From positions 1 to 64,000 of the forward strand of contig NZ_FQUU01000019.1 in assembly GCF_900129295.1 (NCBI RefSeq): a stretch of DNA of 64,000 nt, given 5' to 3'. Positions within the stretch are counted from its first letter, which is position 1. Each line of letters starts with the position of its first letter. Source of the stretch: Flavisolibacter ginsengisoli DSM 18119 (GTDB taxonomy: Bacteria; Bacteroidota; Bacteroidia; Chitinophagales; Chitinophagaceae). The position numbers were made by a program, and so were the translations under genes. The notes under the pieces were generated by a model. That model did no database searches and was not told the origin of the DNA. It saw nothing but the letters and a program-made list of their open reading frames with translations. Below, one piece after another: positions 7,849-16,362 of the stretch.

Positions 7849-9808
7849 TCAGAACCCTTTGTTTTTTTAATTCACGTAAAAAAATAATTGCTTCAGCCAT
7901 TCTTCTTTCTTTAGGGTCAAAAGATTGAAGATTCGGTGGCTCACCTGTCCTTAATCTCCATTCTTTGATTTTAGGCCATAACAGTAAAGCTTCCTCTTCC
8001 GTCATTTCTATTTTAATGGCCTGGATATGGTCATCAATTAACTTCAACACTTGGGCTGTTACGGATTTTGATAAAATCTCAAATGCTTTTTGAAAGGGAT
8101 TTATTTGGTCTATTAGGTCAATGTGGATGTCATCTATGTTCACAAAGCTGCCTGCCATCCTTATAAATTTTTTATCGCCTTGCGTTTCAATTGTGCTGTT
8201 TTTGATAACTGAATCTACTACAACATGCTGCCTTACGGCTTCAACGTCTTCTTCACTTAAATCGGGATATACTTCGCGTATAATTTTCGGAATAAGTACA
8301 GTGTTTATGACTTCAGGTTCGACATTGCCGGGCATTGCTTTAAGCATTTGTTCATCCTGCAAGATTCTCGCTTTTAAATCATTTAGGTCAGTATCAATAA
8401 TGTCTTTTGCCCTTTGGGAAGTTGCTAGCTTGAAGCCTCTAATCTTGATAGTGTTGTCATCGTAATTGCCATTTTCTTCTTCATCATCTTCATCATCCTT
8501 CCTCGGCTTGAAATTAAAGTTAGGCGCTAGCACCTGTTCCATTAACAAAGAGGCAGTGATAGCTTTCAGCATGTTGTTTACAGCTACGTTTACTTCATTT
8601 CTTTCAGCTTCGGGGGAAGCAATCAAGTTGGTGAATTGTGCGTGGGTTTTATTGCTGCTGTCCCTAGTGGCTCTTCCAATTATTTGGATAATTTCGGTTA
8701 AGGAGCCTCTATAGCCAATCGTTAGAGCATGTTCGCAAAAGGGCCAATCAAAACCTTCTTTTGCCATCCCTAATGCAATAATAATATCAATATCTTCTGG
8801 TGATTTAATTTCTCTCAGGTAGCTCGTTATTTTATCCCTCGATTTTGGGTTATCATTTACTAAATCAGCCACCTTTAAAATCTTATTAGCCCTTTTACTT
8901 CTAATATAAAGTACGCCTGTTTTCTCATCTTGGTATTCTAAGTCGCCTAACACATCAATGATGTGATTGACTTCTTCATATTTTTCTTTAGAAGATTCGG
9001 CAGCATTTACGCTGGGTATGTGAATGATTGTCTTTTTGCTCTCGTCTAAAATTTCCTCCAACGCTGACATTGGCCTATCTGGTTGCTTTTTGAAGTACCG
9101 ACCTGTGTAGAAATGATATCCAATGCCGAGTGATTTTAAATATTCATATCCATTCAGTTGCTCGTAATAGTTGTAAGTAACCTTAGTAAATTTTGCTTCA
9201 TCTTCAGGCAACAATACAGGAACATTGTCGCCCCTGAAATAAGAACCTGTCATCGCTATAACATGCGCAGTAGATTTCGCCATTATGTTTTTAACAACTT
9301 CACCAAGCCGGTTATCTCCATCAGCCGAGACGTGGTGAAACTCATCAATTGCAACTAAGGTGTTATCTATTTTCTTTTCATCTAAACCATCGAATGCAAA
9401 ACGTAATGTGGAGTGTGTACAAATAAGGATTTGCTCATCATTTTCTAAAAACTCTAAAAAGGTAGACACTTTACTCCGCTCTGTTCCGGGTGTACATAAA
9501 TTGTATTTGGGACTGGGATTCCAGTCTGCAAAAAAACCTTGCTTCTTTAATTCAGTAGAACTAAAAGATGCCCCAATGGATTTTTCAGGAACAGCCACAA
9601 TAACCTTTTTAATACCTTTATATTGCAATTTATCCAATGCAATAAACATCAAAGCTCTAGATTTCCCTGAAGCCGGCGGCGCCTTAATCAGCAGGTATTG
9701 TGCTGTACGGGCCGCATATGCTTTTTCCTGCATTTCACGCATACCCATTTCATTGGTCCTTTTACTTTTTCCCGTTTGATTATAAGTAACACTCACTAAA
9801 TCTGGCAT
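7838..9808 (-). CDS. DEAD/DEAH-box superfamily 2 helicase (restriction-like, YeeB-like)
   Basis: 656 residues. Walker A APPASGKS (43-50), motif II DEFH (155-158), motif III TGSY (187-190) and motif VI QIIGRATR (375-382) define a superfamily 2 helicase/translocase like those of type I and III restriction systems. A Glu/Asp-rich stretch (KDDEDDEEENG) follows the helicase core, and a ~200-residue helical C-terminal domain may contact partners. It starts 3 nt after the methyltransferase stop and overlaps the nuclease start, so the three genes are translationally coupled. It probably uses ATP to translocate on or remodel DNA for the nuclease. I am confident of the helicase call; the restriction role comes from context. 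Confidence 0.87.
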   Translation of the reverse strand: MPDLVSVTYNQTGKSKRTNEMGMREMQEKAYAARTAQYLLIKAPPASGKSRALMFIALDKLQYKGIKKVIVAVPEKSIGASFSSTELKKQGFFADWNPSPKYNLCTPGTERSKVSTFLEFLENDEQILICTHSTLRFAFDGLDEKKIDNTLVAIDEFHHVSADGDNRLGEVVKNIMAKSTAHVIAMTGSYFRGDNVPVLLPEDEAKFTKVTYNYYEQLNGYEYLKSLGIGYHFYTGRYFKKQPDRPMSALEEILDESKKTIIHIPSVNAAESSKEKYEEVNHIIDVLGDLEYQDEKTGVLYIRSKRANKILKVADLVNDNPKSRDKITSYLREIKSPEDIDIIIALGMAKEGFDWPFCEHALTIGYRGSLTEIIQIIGRATRDSSNKTHAQFTNLIASPEAERNEVNVAVNNMLKAITASLLMEQVLAPNFNFKPRKDDEDDEEENGNYDDNTIKIRGFKLATSQRAKDIIDTDLNDLKARILQDEQMLKAMPGNVEPEVINTVLIPKIIREVYPDLSEEDVEAVRQHVVVDSVIKNSTIETQGDKKFIRMAGSFVNIDDIHIDLIDQINPFQKAFEILSKSVTAQVLKLIDDHIQAIKIEMTEEEALLLWPKIKEWRLRTGEPPNLQSFDPKERRMAEAIIFLRELKKQRVLNEQ

Positions 9809-9811
9809 AGC

Positions 9812-12526
9812 TTATATTTTACTTTTTCTTACCTTTTTTTTCTTAGCGAATAAAGTGTCTTTTTTCGTCATTTCTTCGTATAACTTAAACAAATACTCCA
9901 AACGCTCTGTATCTGATGTAAATGGCTGTAAACGATAGCACTGTTCTACTGCTTTGTCCAATTCTTGATGTGCCTCTTTTAAGCCTATGGGCATAGTGTC
10001 GGGGCTGTACAATTGGGCCATTGTCTTTTCAGAATGTTTGGCTCTTTCATCCAGAATTGCAAACACATATAAGCAAAGATTTTCTTTTTGCTTGAGTGAA
10101 ATTTCGGGAAAGGGAAAGGTGTTATAACATAATTGAGAAGAATACCTATAATCCGTTTTTAATCTTCCACCAACTGTCTTTACCCAAACCATGTGAATGC
10201 GAGAGGTTAAAACACCAAAAATCCATGCTTCGGCATTGTATATAACACTTGCCGCATCTGAAACAATTGTGTCCCCATTTAAAAATCCCATAGGTATGTA
10301 CTCCCTTCTTTCAGAAGATGTACGGGGGACAATTATAGAATCGGAATTATTATGTACAGAGTAGTAAAAGCGGTTTGGTTTATTCGCCATTTCACGAGTA
10401 CTGCTTTCGGTACTTTTACGTCTAAATTCTGAAACTGCTTTTAACCTATTATTTATTTCGGGAACACTCGTTGCAAATTCAATTTTGTTATCATCAATAT
10501 ACAAACACCATCGTTCTAATCCCCTGATAAATTCGGCGGAACCTGCAAGCTTCTTGAAGTATGAAGATGTTTCTGGATATTGTGTAACAAGACGATTCTT
10601 TTCTTCATTGCTAAAAATTAAGTTTCCATCATCAACAATTTTGCTTCCATAGTTCATCACCGGCAGCTTTGACAATGGTTTCATTCTCTTTGAAATAATT
10701 GTGTTAGTTCCTGTAGTTAAATAGGGACTAATGCTCTTTACAGAGTAACACATGGTATTATCGTACAGTTTTTTTGGCTCATTTGAGGCATTTTGCAAGC
10801 CGATGATGGTACAATACACACCAGCATTTCCTTTAGCATTATTTGTCCACTTGAATGATTTGTAAGCAAAGAAGATTTCAAGTCCTCTGTTTAAGACAAA
10901 TGGCCATAGAAGAATTACTTGTTCTCCTTGGCATATTGAATTCGTTGTTACAAAGGCAGCTTTTACAACTTCGTCATTTATAAAATCGGTTGCTTTTACA
11001 AACCAGCAGGCGATGTAGTCTAAATCTTTATATGATTTGAACCGTTTACAAACAAATGCTAAGTCCTGTTTTTGCTCCTTGTTTTGCAGAAAAGAACCAA
11101 GATATGGGGGATTCCCGATTATGTATATTTCATCATCTTTTGATTTTGGACAAACTTCTTCCCAACTTAATCTGGTGGCATTACCCTGCACTATCTTTCC
11201 GGCCTCTTTGAGTGGTAAAATGGGTTTAGAGGCTCCATAACCCTCCAGCATTTCCTCAAACACCTTATTCATTTGGTGCTCAGCTAACCACAATGAAAGA
11301 ATTGCCATTTCATGTGCAAAATCGTCCAACTCAATACCGTAAAATTGATTTAATGAAACAGAAGTAGTAAAAGCGGCTGTAAACAAATCAATTTTTTCTA
11401 AAGCGATAATCTGCTGTATAATTTTAATCTCAAGCAGACGTATTTCTTTGTAAGTAATAATTAAAAAATTTCCGCTCCCGCAAGCAGGGTCGAAGAATTT
11501 TATACCTGCAATCCTTTGAATGAGTTTCCTTAATTGTAGAACATTATTTTGATGTTTTTCAAATGTTTCGTACAGTTCATTCAAGAATAAAGGTCGGATT
11601 AGTTTTAAAATGTTAGGTACAGATGTATAATGCATTCCCAAGTCACTGCGGTATTCTGGTATAACAACCGCTTGTATCATGGAGCCAAAAATGTCGGGAT
11701 TGATGTCTTTCCAATTCAATCCACCCAGGTCAATCAGAATTTTCCTTGCCTTAGCTGAAAAAATTGGAGATTCTATTTTGTCTTTAAACAAACCGCCGTT
11801 AACATAGGGAAACTTAACAAGGTAATCAGGAAGGCTATTTTCGCTTTTTGTGTTTAACCGTTCAAAAAGTCTATTCAGGAACAAATGAGTATCGCTGCCA
11901 TTAGAGGTTGTATGCTGAGCCAATGTATTTGTAAATACACTTTCCACTTCAAATATCCCTGTATCCTCGGCGAAATAACAAAACAGTAATCTCGATAAAA
12001 ATATGTTTAGGTTATGTACTGTTTCTTTGGAATTGTAAATGTCTGGATTTTCATGAATCAAGAGATCATACAATTCGGCCATTTTATATGCGGCATTCCT
12101 GTCAGCTTCGTTATCATTCGATGAATTGTATACCTCACTGCCAGCAAGGGGTAGAAAGAAGCTATAATACTTAGGCAAATCCTGCAATGGAATATCCAAG
12201 TTTCTTTTCAGCTTCAAATCTTTGGCAACCATCGTTTCGTAGTCAGTAACAATGGCAAAACGAGGTTTATGCTTTAGTATTCGCTCTTCTTTTGAAATAG
12301 CATCAATTGTACTTAACAGGGAGTCATCATCTTCTTCCTTGAATAAAATTTTATTCTTATAAAGTAATTCCCCCTTCACTTTGGAAAGGTTGAAATCACC
12401 CTTCTTTAATCTTGTCACAGAAGTTTTGGAAATGCCGTAAGCCAGGAGAAAGTCAAAAACGAACTCCTCATTTGAAAAGTTTTCAAAGATGCATTTTACG
12501 TTGTGTTCTATTTCACTACTATTCAT
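9812..12526 (-). CDS. N6-adenine DNA methyltransferase (restriction-like, YeeA-like)
   Basis: About 904 residues from the ATG at 12526 (MNSSEIEHNV); a start at 12559 would add 11 residues. SAM-binding motif I is DPACGSGNFL (from residue 346) and catalytic motif IV is NPPY (472-475), the gamma-class N6-adenine pattern. The ~340-residue N-terminal helical region and the long C-terminal region (probable target recognition) give the length of MmeI/YeeA-type enzymes; no PD-D/ExK nuclease motif was noticed at the N-terminus, and the nuclease is instead encoded separately by the third gene. First gene of the minus-strand cluster and presumably the protective modification component; it may also take part in target recognition for cutting. 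Confidence 0.85.
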   Translation of the reverse strand: MNSSEIEHNVKCIFENFSNEEFVFDFLLAYGISKTSVTRLKKGDFNLSKVKGELLYKNKILFKEEDDDSLLSTIDAISKEERILKHKPRFAIVTDYETMVAKDLKLKRNLDIPLQDLPKYYSFFLPLAGSEVYNSSNDNEADRNAAYKMAELYDLLIHENPDIYNSKETVHNLNIFLSRLLFCYFAEDTGIFEVESVFTNTLAQHTTSNGSDTHLFLNRLFERLNTKSENSLPDYLVKFPYVNGGLFKDKIESPIFSAKARKILIDLGGLNWKDINPDIFGSMIQAVVIPEYRSDLGMHYTSVPNILKLIRPLFLNELYETFEKHQNNVLQLRKLIQRIAGIKFFDPACGSGNFLIITYKEIRLLEIKIIQQIIALEKIDLFTAAFTTSVSLNQFYGIELDDFAHEMAILSLWLAEHQMNKVFEEMLEGYGASKPILPLKEAGKIVQGNATRLSWEEVCPKSKDDEIYIIGNPPYLGSFLQNKEQKQDLAFVCKRFKSYKDLDYIACWFVKATDFINDEVVKAAFVTTNSICQGEQVILLWPFVLNRGLEIFFAYKSFKWTNNAKGNAGVYCTIIGLQNASNEPKKLYDNTMCYSVKSISPYLTTGTNTIISKRMKPLSKLPVMNYGSKIVDDGNLIFSNEEKNRLVTQYPETSSYFKKLAGSAEFIRGLERWCLYIDDNKIEFATSVPEINNRLKAVSEFRRKSTESSTREMANKPNRFYYSVHNNSDSIIVPRTSSERREYIPMGFLNGDTIVSDAASVIYNAEAWIFGVLTSRIHMVWVKTVGGRLKTDYRYSSQLCYNTFPFPEISLKQKENLCLYVFAILDERAKHSEKTMAQLYSPDTMPIGLKEAHQELDKAVEQCYRLQPFTSDTERLEYLFKLYEEMTKKDTLFAKKKKVRKSKI

Positions 12527-12909
12527 TGAAAAATTAATTGCTTTAAATGTCCCTAACAATTACAGTTCTGCTAGGCATAATTCCTTTAGGCTACCTGATC
12601 ATGCAAACATAATAATTGGACTGTTTCTATACTATCGGAAATAAATGGCGATTATAAGGATTGCACCTAAAAATGTTTTGCACACTTGTGAATATTTTCC
12701 AATATAATCGATTTAAAGTAATTCTACCTTAGTAGACTTAGCTTTTTTAACAATTAAAGCCCCGGCGGGAACCGGGGCAGTAGGAAAGTCTCTTTGGGAA
12801 GCTTAATGACTGCAAGATAGTTTTACGCAAATCAATCCACCAAACAGATTTTTCCACGAGTTGTTAATAAGGCAGTAAACATTATTGTTTAATTAAAACT
12901 TTTTTCACG
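12527..12909. other. Divergent promoter region between the two accessory operons
   Basis: This 383-nt gap separates the minus-strand methyltransferase cluster from the plus-strand zinc-ribbon operon and should contain both promoters. It is AT-rich and holds one GC-rich hairpin at 12759-12778. I could not assign a clear -7/-33 pair. Confidence 0.5.
12759..12778 (-). terminator. GC-rich hairpin, terminator-like on the minus strand
   Basis: GCCCCGG / CCGGGGC (7-bp stem, 6-nt loop). On the minus strand it is followed by TTTAATTG, a weak terminator tail; on the plus strand there is no T-run. It sits upstream of the methyltransferase cluster, so it may block read-through from antisense transcription or be left over from an older gene order. 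Confidence 0.4.
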
Positions 12910-14013
12910 ATGGTCAATGAAGCTAATGTTTCATTAAGCGATATGACGCATAATGAATCAACTAAATGTTACAATTGTAATGCGGAAAATTCTGGTAAAG
13001 CTAAATTTTGCAAAAGTTGCGGTTCGCAACTTATTTGTAAGAATTGCAGCACTATTTTGGTTGAAGAATCAACTTTTTGTAGTAGTTGCGGTATAGCAAT
13101 AAAAACAAATAATTATGAAAATAGAGCTGTCAATCAGATAGAATACACACAAAAAGGTAATTCAAAATCTTTTGTAGGAAAATTCACGGATGAGGTAGGA
13201 TCGTATTTTGCAAACGCCTTTAACACGGTTATAAGCGGTCATCCAATTGCTCCCAGGAATCCGTTTCAAAAAGCATTGACTCTACCAGCAAAGGGACAAA
13301 CTTATACTACCACAAACAATAAAGAAGGTTTTACCAACATACAGGATGCTGAATATGTGATCGAAGACTACTCTGAAATCATCGCAAAGATCTTTAAAGA
13401 AACAGAAACTGGGAAGCTCGAGTTAGTAGATAACCGACTAAAAGAAAGATCTAAAAATGACAAGATTAAAAGGCTGACCATTCTTTTTGTTTATGCCAAT
13501 AAACTGAAGGGTGTTGAAGTAGTTACTCGGGAAGATTTGAATGAACTTATGAAGCGTGAGAAATTAAATCTTGATCATTTCAGAACATTTATTGGAAAAG
13601 AGGCGCTAAAATATATTTCTGCGAAAGAAAATGGAACTTATTCATTGCTTACTCCAGGTGAGGAGTATGCGCATCAAATTTTAAATCAAATCGTGGACAT
13701 TGACTTCAAACCAGTTCAAGCGAAAAGTGGTAGAAAGCCAGCAAGAAAGTCATCAGATACAGGAACTGGCAAGGAGAATAAAAGCGGAGCATCATTAAAT
13801 CCATCTGCTTTTGAAATGTGTAATATTCTCATTAAAGATGGCTACTTCAACCAAAAAAGAAAGGTTAATGAAGTTGTTGAATATTGTAGTCAAAAAAAGG
13901 CGCAAAAGTATTCAGCTCAACTTTTACATATTGCTCTAAGTCGGTTAATTAAAGATGGAGTGCTAGACAGAGAGAAAAATTCAGACAACCAATATGAGTA
14001 CTGGAAAAAATAG
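12910..14013 (+). CDS. Double zinc-ribbon protein with winged-helix-like C-terminus
   Basis: 367 residues, first gene of a tight operon. Two zinc ribbons are visible at the N-terminus: C20-x2-C23 ... C34-x2-C37 and C43-x2-C46 ... C57-x2-C60. The middle (~150-260) is helical and ends in a segment like a winged helix (ALKYISAKENGTYSLLTPGE). After a Lys/Ser-rich linker, the last ~70 residues (KDGYFNQKRKVNEVVEYC ... ALSRLIKDGVL) again resemble a small helix-turn-helix domain. No signal peptide or membrane span. It may bind nucleic acid or be a sensor/adaptor; the architecture was not recognised as a named family. The next gene starts 20 nt before its stop, in another frame. Confidence 0.7.
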   Translation: MVNEANVSLSDMTHNESTKCYNCNAENSGKAKFCKSCGSQLICKNCSTILVEESTFCSSCGIAIKTNNYENRAVNQIEYTQKGNSKSFVGKFTDEVGSYFANAFNTVISGHPIAPRNPFQKALTLPAKGQTYTTTNNKEGFTNIQDAEYVIEDYSEIIAKIFKETETGKLELVDNRLKERSKNDKIKRLTILFVYANKLKGVEVVTREDLNELMKREKLNLDHFRTFIGKEALKYISAKENGTYSLLTPGEEYAHQILNQIVDIDFKPVQAKSGRKPARKSSDTGTGKENKSGASLNPSAFEMCNILIKDGYFNQKRKVNEVVEYCSQKKAQKYSAQLLHIALSRLIKDGVLDREKNSDNQYEYWKK

Positions 14014-14779
14014 GATTTTAGATGAGGCTCTTGGAAACATTCCCGTTCAGTTCCGCAATAGAATTATTAAACATTACTTAAAAATTAAGGAGAGGCACGA
14101 AAAGGGGGAATATGACGCATCAGGATTGAGTTGCGGTAAGCTTTGTGAAGAAATTTTGCGCTTTCTTCAACATACTCTAACAGGTAATCATATTGGGTTT
14201 ATCGAAGAAATAAAAAACTTTAAGCAACGTGTTGATGAACTTGAGAAGGTTGACAAGTCAATTGGCAATGATTCATTAAGAATAGTTATTCCAAGATCAC
14301 TGTGTTTGCTTTATACATTTCGCAATAAAAGAAGTATCGGTCATTCGGGCGGGGATGTGGATTCGAATGAGATTGACTCAAAAACAATAGACGCTATCAG
14401 TGACTGGGTGATTTGTGAACTGATCAGAATATTTTATAGGTGTAGCATAGAAGACGCCCAAAATATTGTTAATATCATCGCAGTTAGAAACCTTCCCAAT
14501 GTTTGGGAAGTAAATGGAAAAAAACGTGTATTGGTGACTGGATTAAGCGCAAAAGAAAAGGTTTTGTTGTTGACGTATTCACAAGAAAAAGAAGGTGTCT
14601 TCTTTGAAGATTTATTTAGTTGGGTTGAGTATCCTCGTAGTTCTGATTTTAAAACAAAAGTATTGGAGCCGCTGCATAAACAAGGTCTAATCGAGTTTGA
14701 TAAGGAATTGAATATGATTTTCATTTCTCCCAAAGGCTGTGAGCAAGTTGAAAACCATATTATTTTAATTGACAAATAG
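13994..14779 (+). CDS. HEPN-like protein with RX6H motif and C-terminal winged helix
   Basis: 261 residues, overlapping the zinc-ribbon gene by 20 nt. Residues 110-117 read RNKRSIGH, an R-N-x(5)-H pattern like the RX4-6H catalytic motif of HEPN ribonucleases, in a helical context with conserved GHSGGDVD after it. Residues ~180-255 look like a winged helix (GLSAKEKVLLLTYSQ, then KVLEPLHKQGLIEFDKE). I recall similar proteins with RNKRGxGHxGGDVD in abortive-infection-type genes, but cannot name a family. If the HEPN reading is right, it would be an RNA-cutting effector kept in check by a partner in the same operon. The motif alone does not prove activity. Confidence 0.6.
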   Translation: MSTGKNRILDEALGNIPVQFRNRIIKHYLKIKERHEKGEYDASGLSCGKLCEEILRFLQHTLTGNHIGFIEEIKNFKQRVDELEKVDKSIGNDSLRIVIPRSLCLLYTFRNKRSIGHSGGDVDSNEIDSKTIDAISDWVICELIRIFYRCSIEDAQNIVNIIAVRNLPNVWEVNGKKRVLVTGLSAKEKVLLLTYSQEKEGVFFEDLFSWVEYPRSSDFKTKVLEPLHKQGLIEFDKELNMIFISPKGCEQVENHIILIDK

Positions 14780-14792
14780 TTTTCTTTTAAGT

Positions 14793-15383
14793 ATGGACGA
14801 TCAAACAAAAAAACATGCAAAACGTGAGCGCCAATATAACGGACAACCAACAGTTGTGCCGAAGGAAGAAATAAGTTTGACTGTAAAAGAATCTTGTGAG
14901 GAAAAGCAGGGAGAAAATCATGACAAGGCCCAAAGAAAGTATGAGGAAGGGCTAAGGAAATATGAACAACAATGTGCGGAGATCAAAGCATTTGGACTGG
15001 AGCTTAAAGTATTATTTCAAAAAAGCCAGGACAACTTTGAAAAGCAATTGTCTTACATTTCTGCCGGAGCATTGGCTCTGTCAATAGGTTTTATAAAGGA
15101 TATTGTCCAACCTATAAAGGATTCAAGCTCTAAATGGATGCTTCTTTTAGGATGGGGACTTCTAATTTTTACTTTGCTTCTTAATTTAGTTTCTCACATA
15201 ATTGCCGGAAAAAATGCACGGAAGGGGGCAAAAGAAACAGAGGATATAGATAAAACTTACGATCCGGATAGAATTGATAAAAGAGCGAGCCAGATGGATA
15301 TGATAAACTGGACCACTGTTGGCACACTTGCATGTGGTATCGTTTTAATAGTATTGTATATAACCTTTAATGCCATTTTATGA
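14793..15383 (+). CDS. Two-helix membrane protein with coiled-coil N-terminus
   Basis: 196 residues from ATG 14793, 13 nt after the preceding stop; a start at 14769 would overlap the upstream gene. The N-terminal ~80 residues are charged and heptad-like (KAQRKYEEGLRKYEQQ), then come a hydrophobic segment around LSYISAGALALSIGFI, a second membrane segment WMLLLGWGLLIFTLLLNLV, and a C-terminal membrane helix VGTLACGIVLIVLYITF. The product is likely anchored in the inner membrane with the coiled coil in the cytoplasm. In defence-type operons such proteins can be membrane-damaging effectors, but nothing in the sequence proves this. Its stop codon overlaps the next ATG (ATGA). Confidence 0.65.
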   Translation: MDDQTKKHAKRERQYNGQPTVVPKEEISLTVKESCEEKQGENHDKAQRKYEEGLRKYEQQCAEIKAFGLELKVLFQKSQDNFEKQLSYISAGALALSIGFIKDIVQPIKDSSSKWMLLLGWGLLIFTLLLNLVSHIIAGKNARKGAKETEDIDKTYDPDRIDKRASQMDMINWTTVGTLACGIVLIVLYITFNAIL

Positions 15384-15520
15384 CAGATAGGCCAAAACCA
15401 AATCAAGGAGGTAATATTCAGAAGCCAAGTGTTGCTGATCAAACAAGAGGTCAGAACCCAACGTCGGCTCCTCCAAAGCCAGCAACGCCAACACCATTCA
15501 TAAAACCTAAAACAAATTAA
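15380..15520 (+). CDS. Small Pro/Gln-rich protein (46 residues), coupled to the membrane-protein gene
   Basis: ATG 15380 shares the sequence ATGA with the stop of the membrane protein gene, a classic coupling overlap. The product is polar and disordered-looking: MTDRPKPNQGG at the start and a Pro/Thr-rich C-terminal half (SAPPKPATPTPFIKPK). No known family. Too short for most gene callers; support comes from the overlap and from two similar-sized frames that follow in order. Confidence 0.45.
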   Translation: MTDRPKPNQGGNIQKPSVADQTRGQNPTSAPPKPATPTPFIKPKTN

Positions 15521-15524
15521 TACA

Positions 15525-15668
15525 ATGCCAAAAAGCCTTGAACCCAAAAAGAACGATCGGCTTGAAAAGCCTTTCGAACCTGATTTAAAGAAAGGTAGTA
15601 GTTCATCAGCCGCTCCCATTAAACCTCAAGCTCCACCGCCGCCACCCCTGGATCCTAAAAAGTCGTGA
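15525..15668 (+). CDS. Small Lys/Pro-rich protein (47 residues)
   Basis: Begins 4 nt after the previous stop (MPKSLEPKKNDR) and ends with a proline tract (KPQAPPPPPLDPKKS). Like its upstream neighbour it has charged residues at the start and proline in the second half, so the two may be diverged copies or parts of one unstructured partner. Function unknown. Confidence 0.45.
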   Translation: MPKSLEPKKNDRLEKPFEPDLKKGSSSSAAPIKPQAPPPPPLDPKKS

Positions 15669-15718
15669 TTTATATTTAAAGCTGTACTAAATGGAATTGA
15701 AAATAAAAATTAAATACT

Positions 15719-15880
15719 ATGGCAAAAAACAATCAAGGGAATTCTTCAGTCAACTCGGGTAAGTCAAACGATTCAAAACCTGTTGCATTACAAAAATTGA
15801 TATCGGTAGTATTAAAAATGGAAGAATTACATCAGAAGCACCGACACGACCACAAAAACCTATTAAAGGCAAATAGCTAA
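15719..15880 (+). CDS. Small His/Lys-rich protein (53 residues)
   Basis: ATG 15719 is 50 nt after the previous stop. The N-terminal half is Asn/Ser-rich (KNNQGNSSVNSGKSND) and the C-terminal half a likely amphipathic helix ending EELHQKHRHDHKNLL. No known family. Last frame of the operon; a gene-free region follows. Confidence 0.4.
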   Translation: MAKNNQGNSSVNSGKSNDSKPVALQKLISVVLKMEELHQKHRHDHKNLLKANS

Positions 15881-16362
15881 ATTTTAAACTCTGTCTTCAA
15901 CTTCAATTGCTCCAAGAATTCAATGGGGCATCCCCCTTGCTGCACGGTATATTTGTGTATATATCCACCAATGTCAATGTCAGATTTGTTATTTCAATTA
16001 GTAAAATCCAGAAGAATATTTTCTTAATACTGCATTCCTCAACTTCCAGAATGCCCTGGTACTTGAACATGAAGCGGAAAAAAGCTTTATAAAACCTGGC
16101 GAACACTCTTTATTTGTAAGAATTAGATTTACGACATCCAGGTTACCTAGTATTTGTTGTTACCTAAATTTATTATTTTGTTAGAAGAAAGTGGTCAATG
16201 CAAAATAAGTAAGTACTGAGTATACAAAAATTTACGTTTTAGAAACTTTAATAATCATTGTTGGGTAAATTCTTGGTTTTACTTTTCGCAGATTTTAGGG
16301 GGTTACTTTTTATTTAATTTAATCTTTGATAATATAACAGTTTGTTTCAAAATGAGAATAGA
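15881..16362. other. AT-rich gene-free region
   Basis: Two short frames overlap each other on opposite strands at 15903-16106; neither has a supporting motif, and I leave them out. No terminator or repeat was identified. The region marks the end of the AT-rich accessory block. Confidence 0.45.

Noticed and set aside
12527-12909. Assignment of divergent promoters
   Set aside because: No convincing TTTG/TAnnTTTG pair could be placed for either operon.
15903-16106. 67-residue minus-strand frame with a hydrophobic stretch
   Set aside because: It overlaps an opposing frame of similar length and has no family support or clear promoter.
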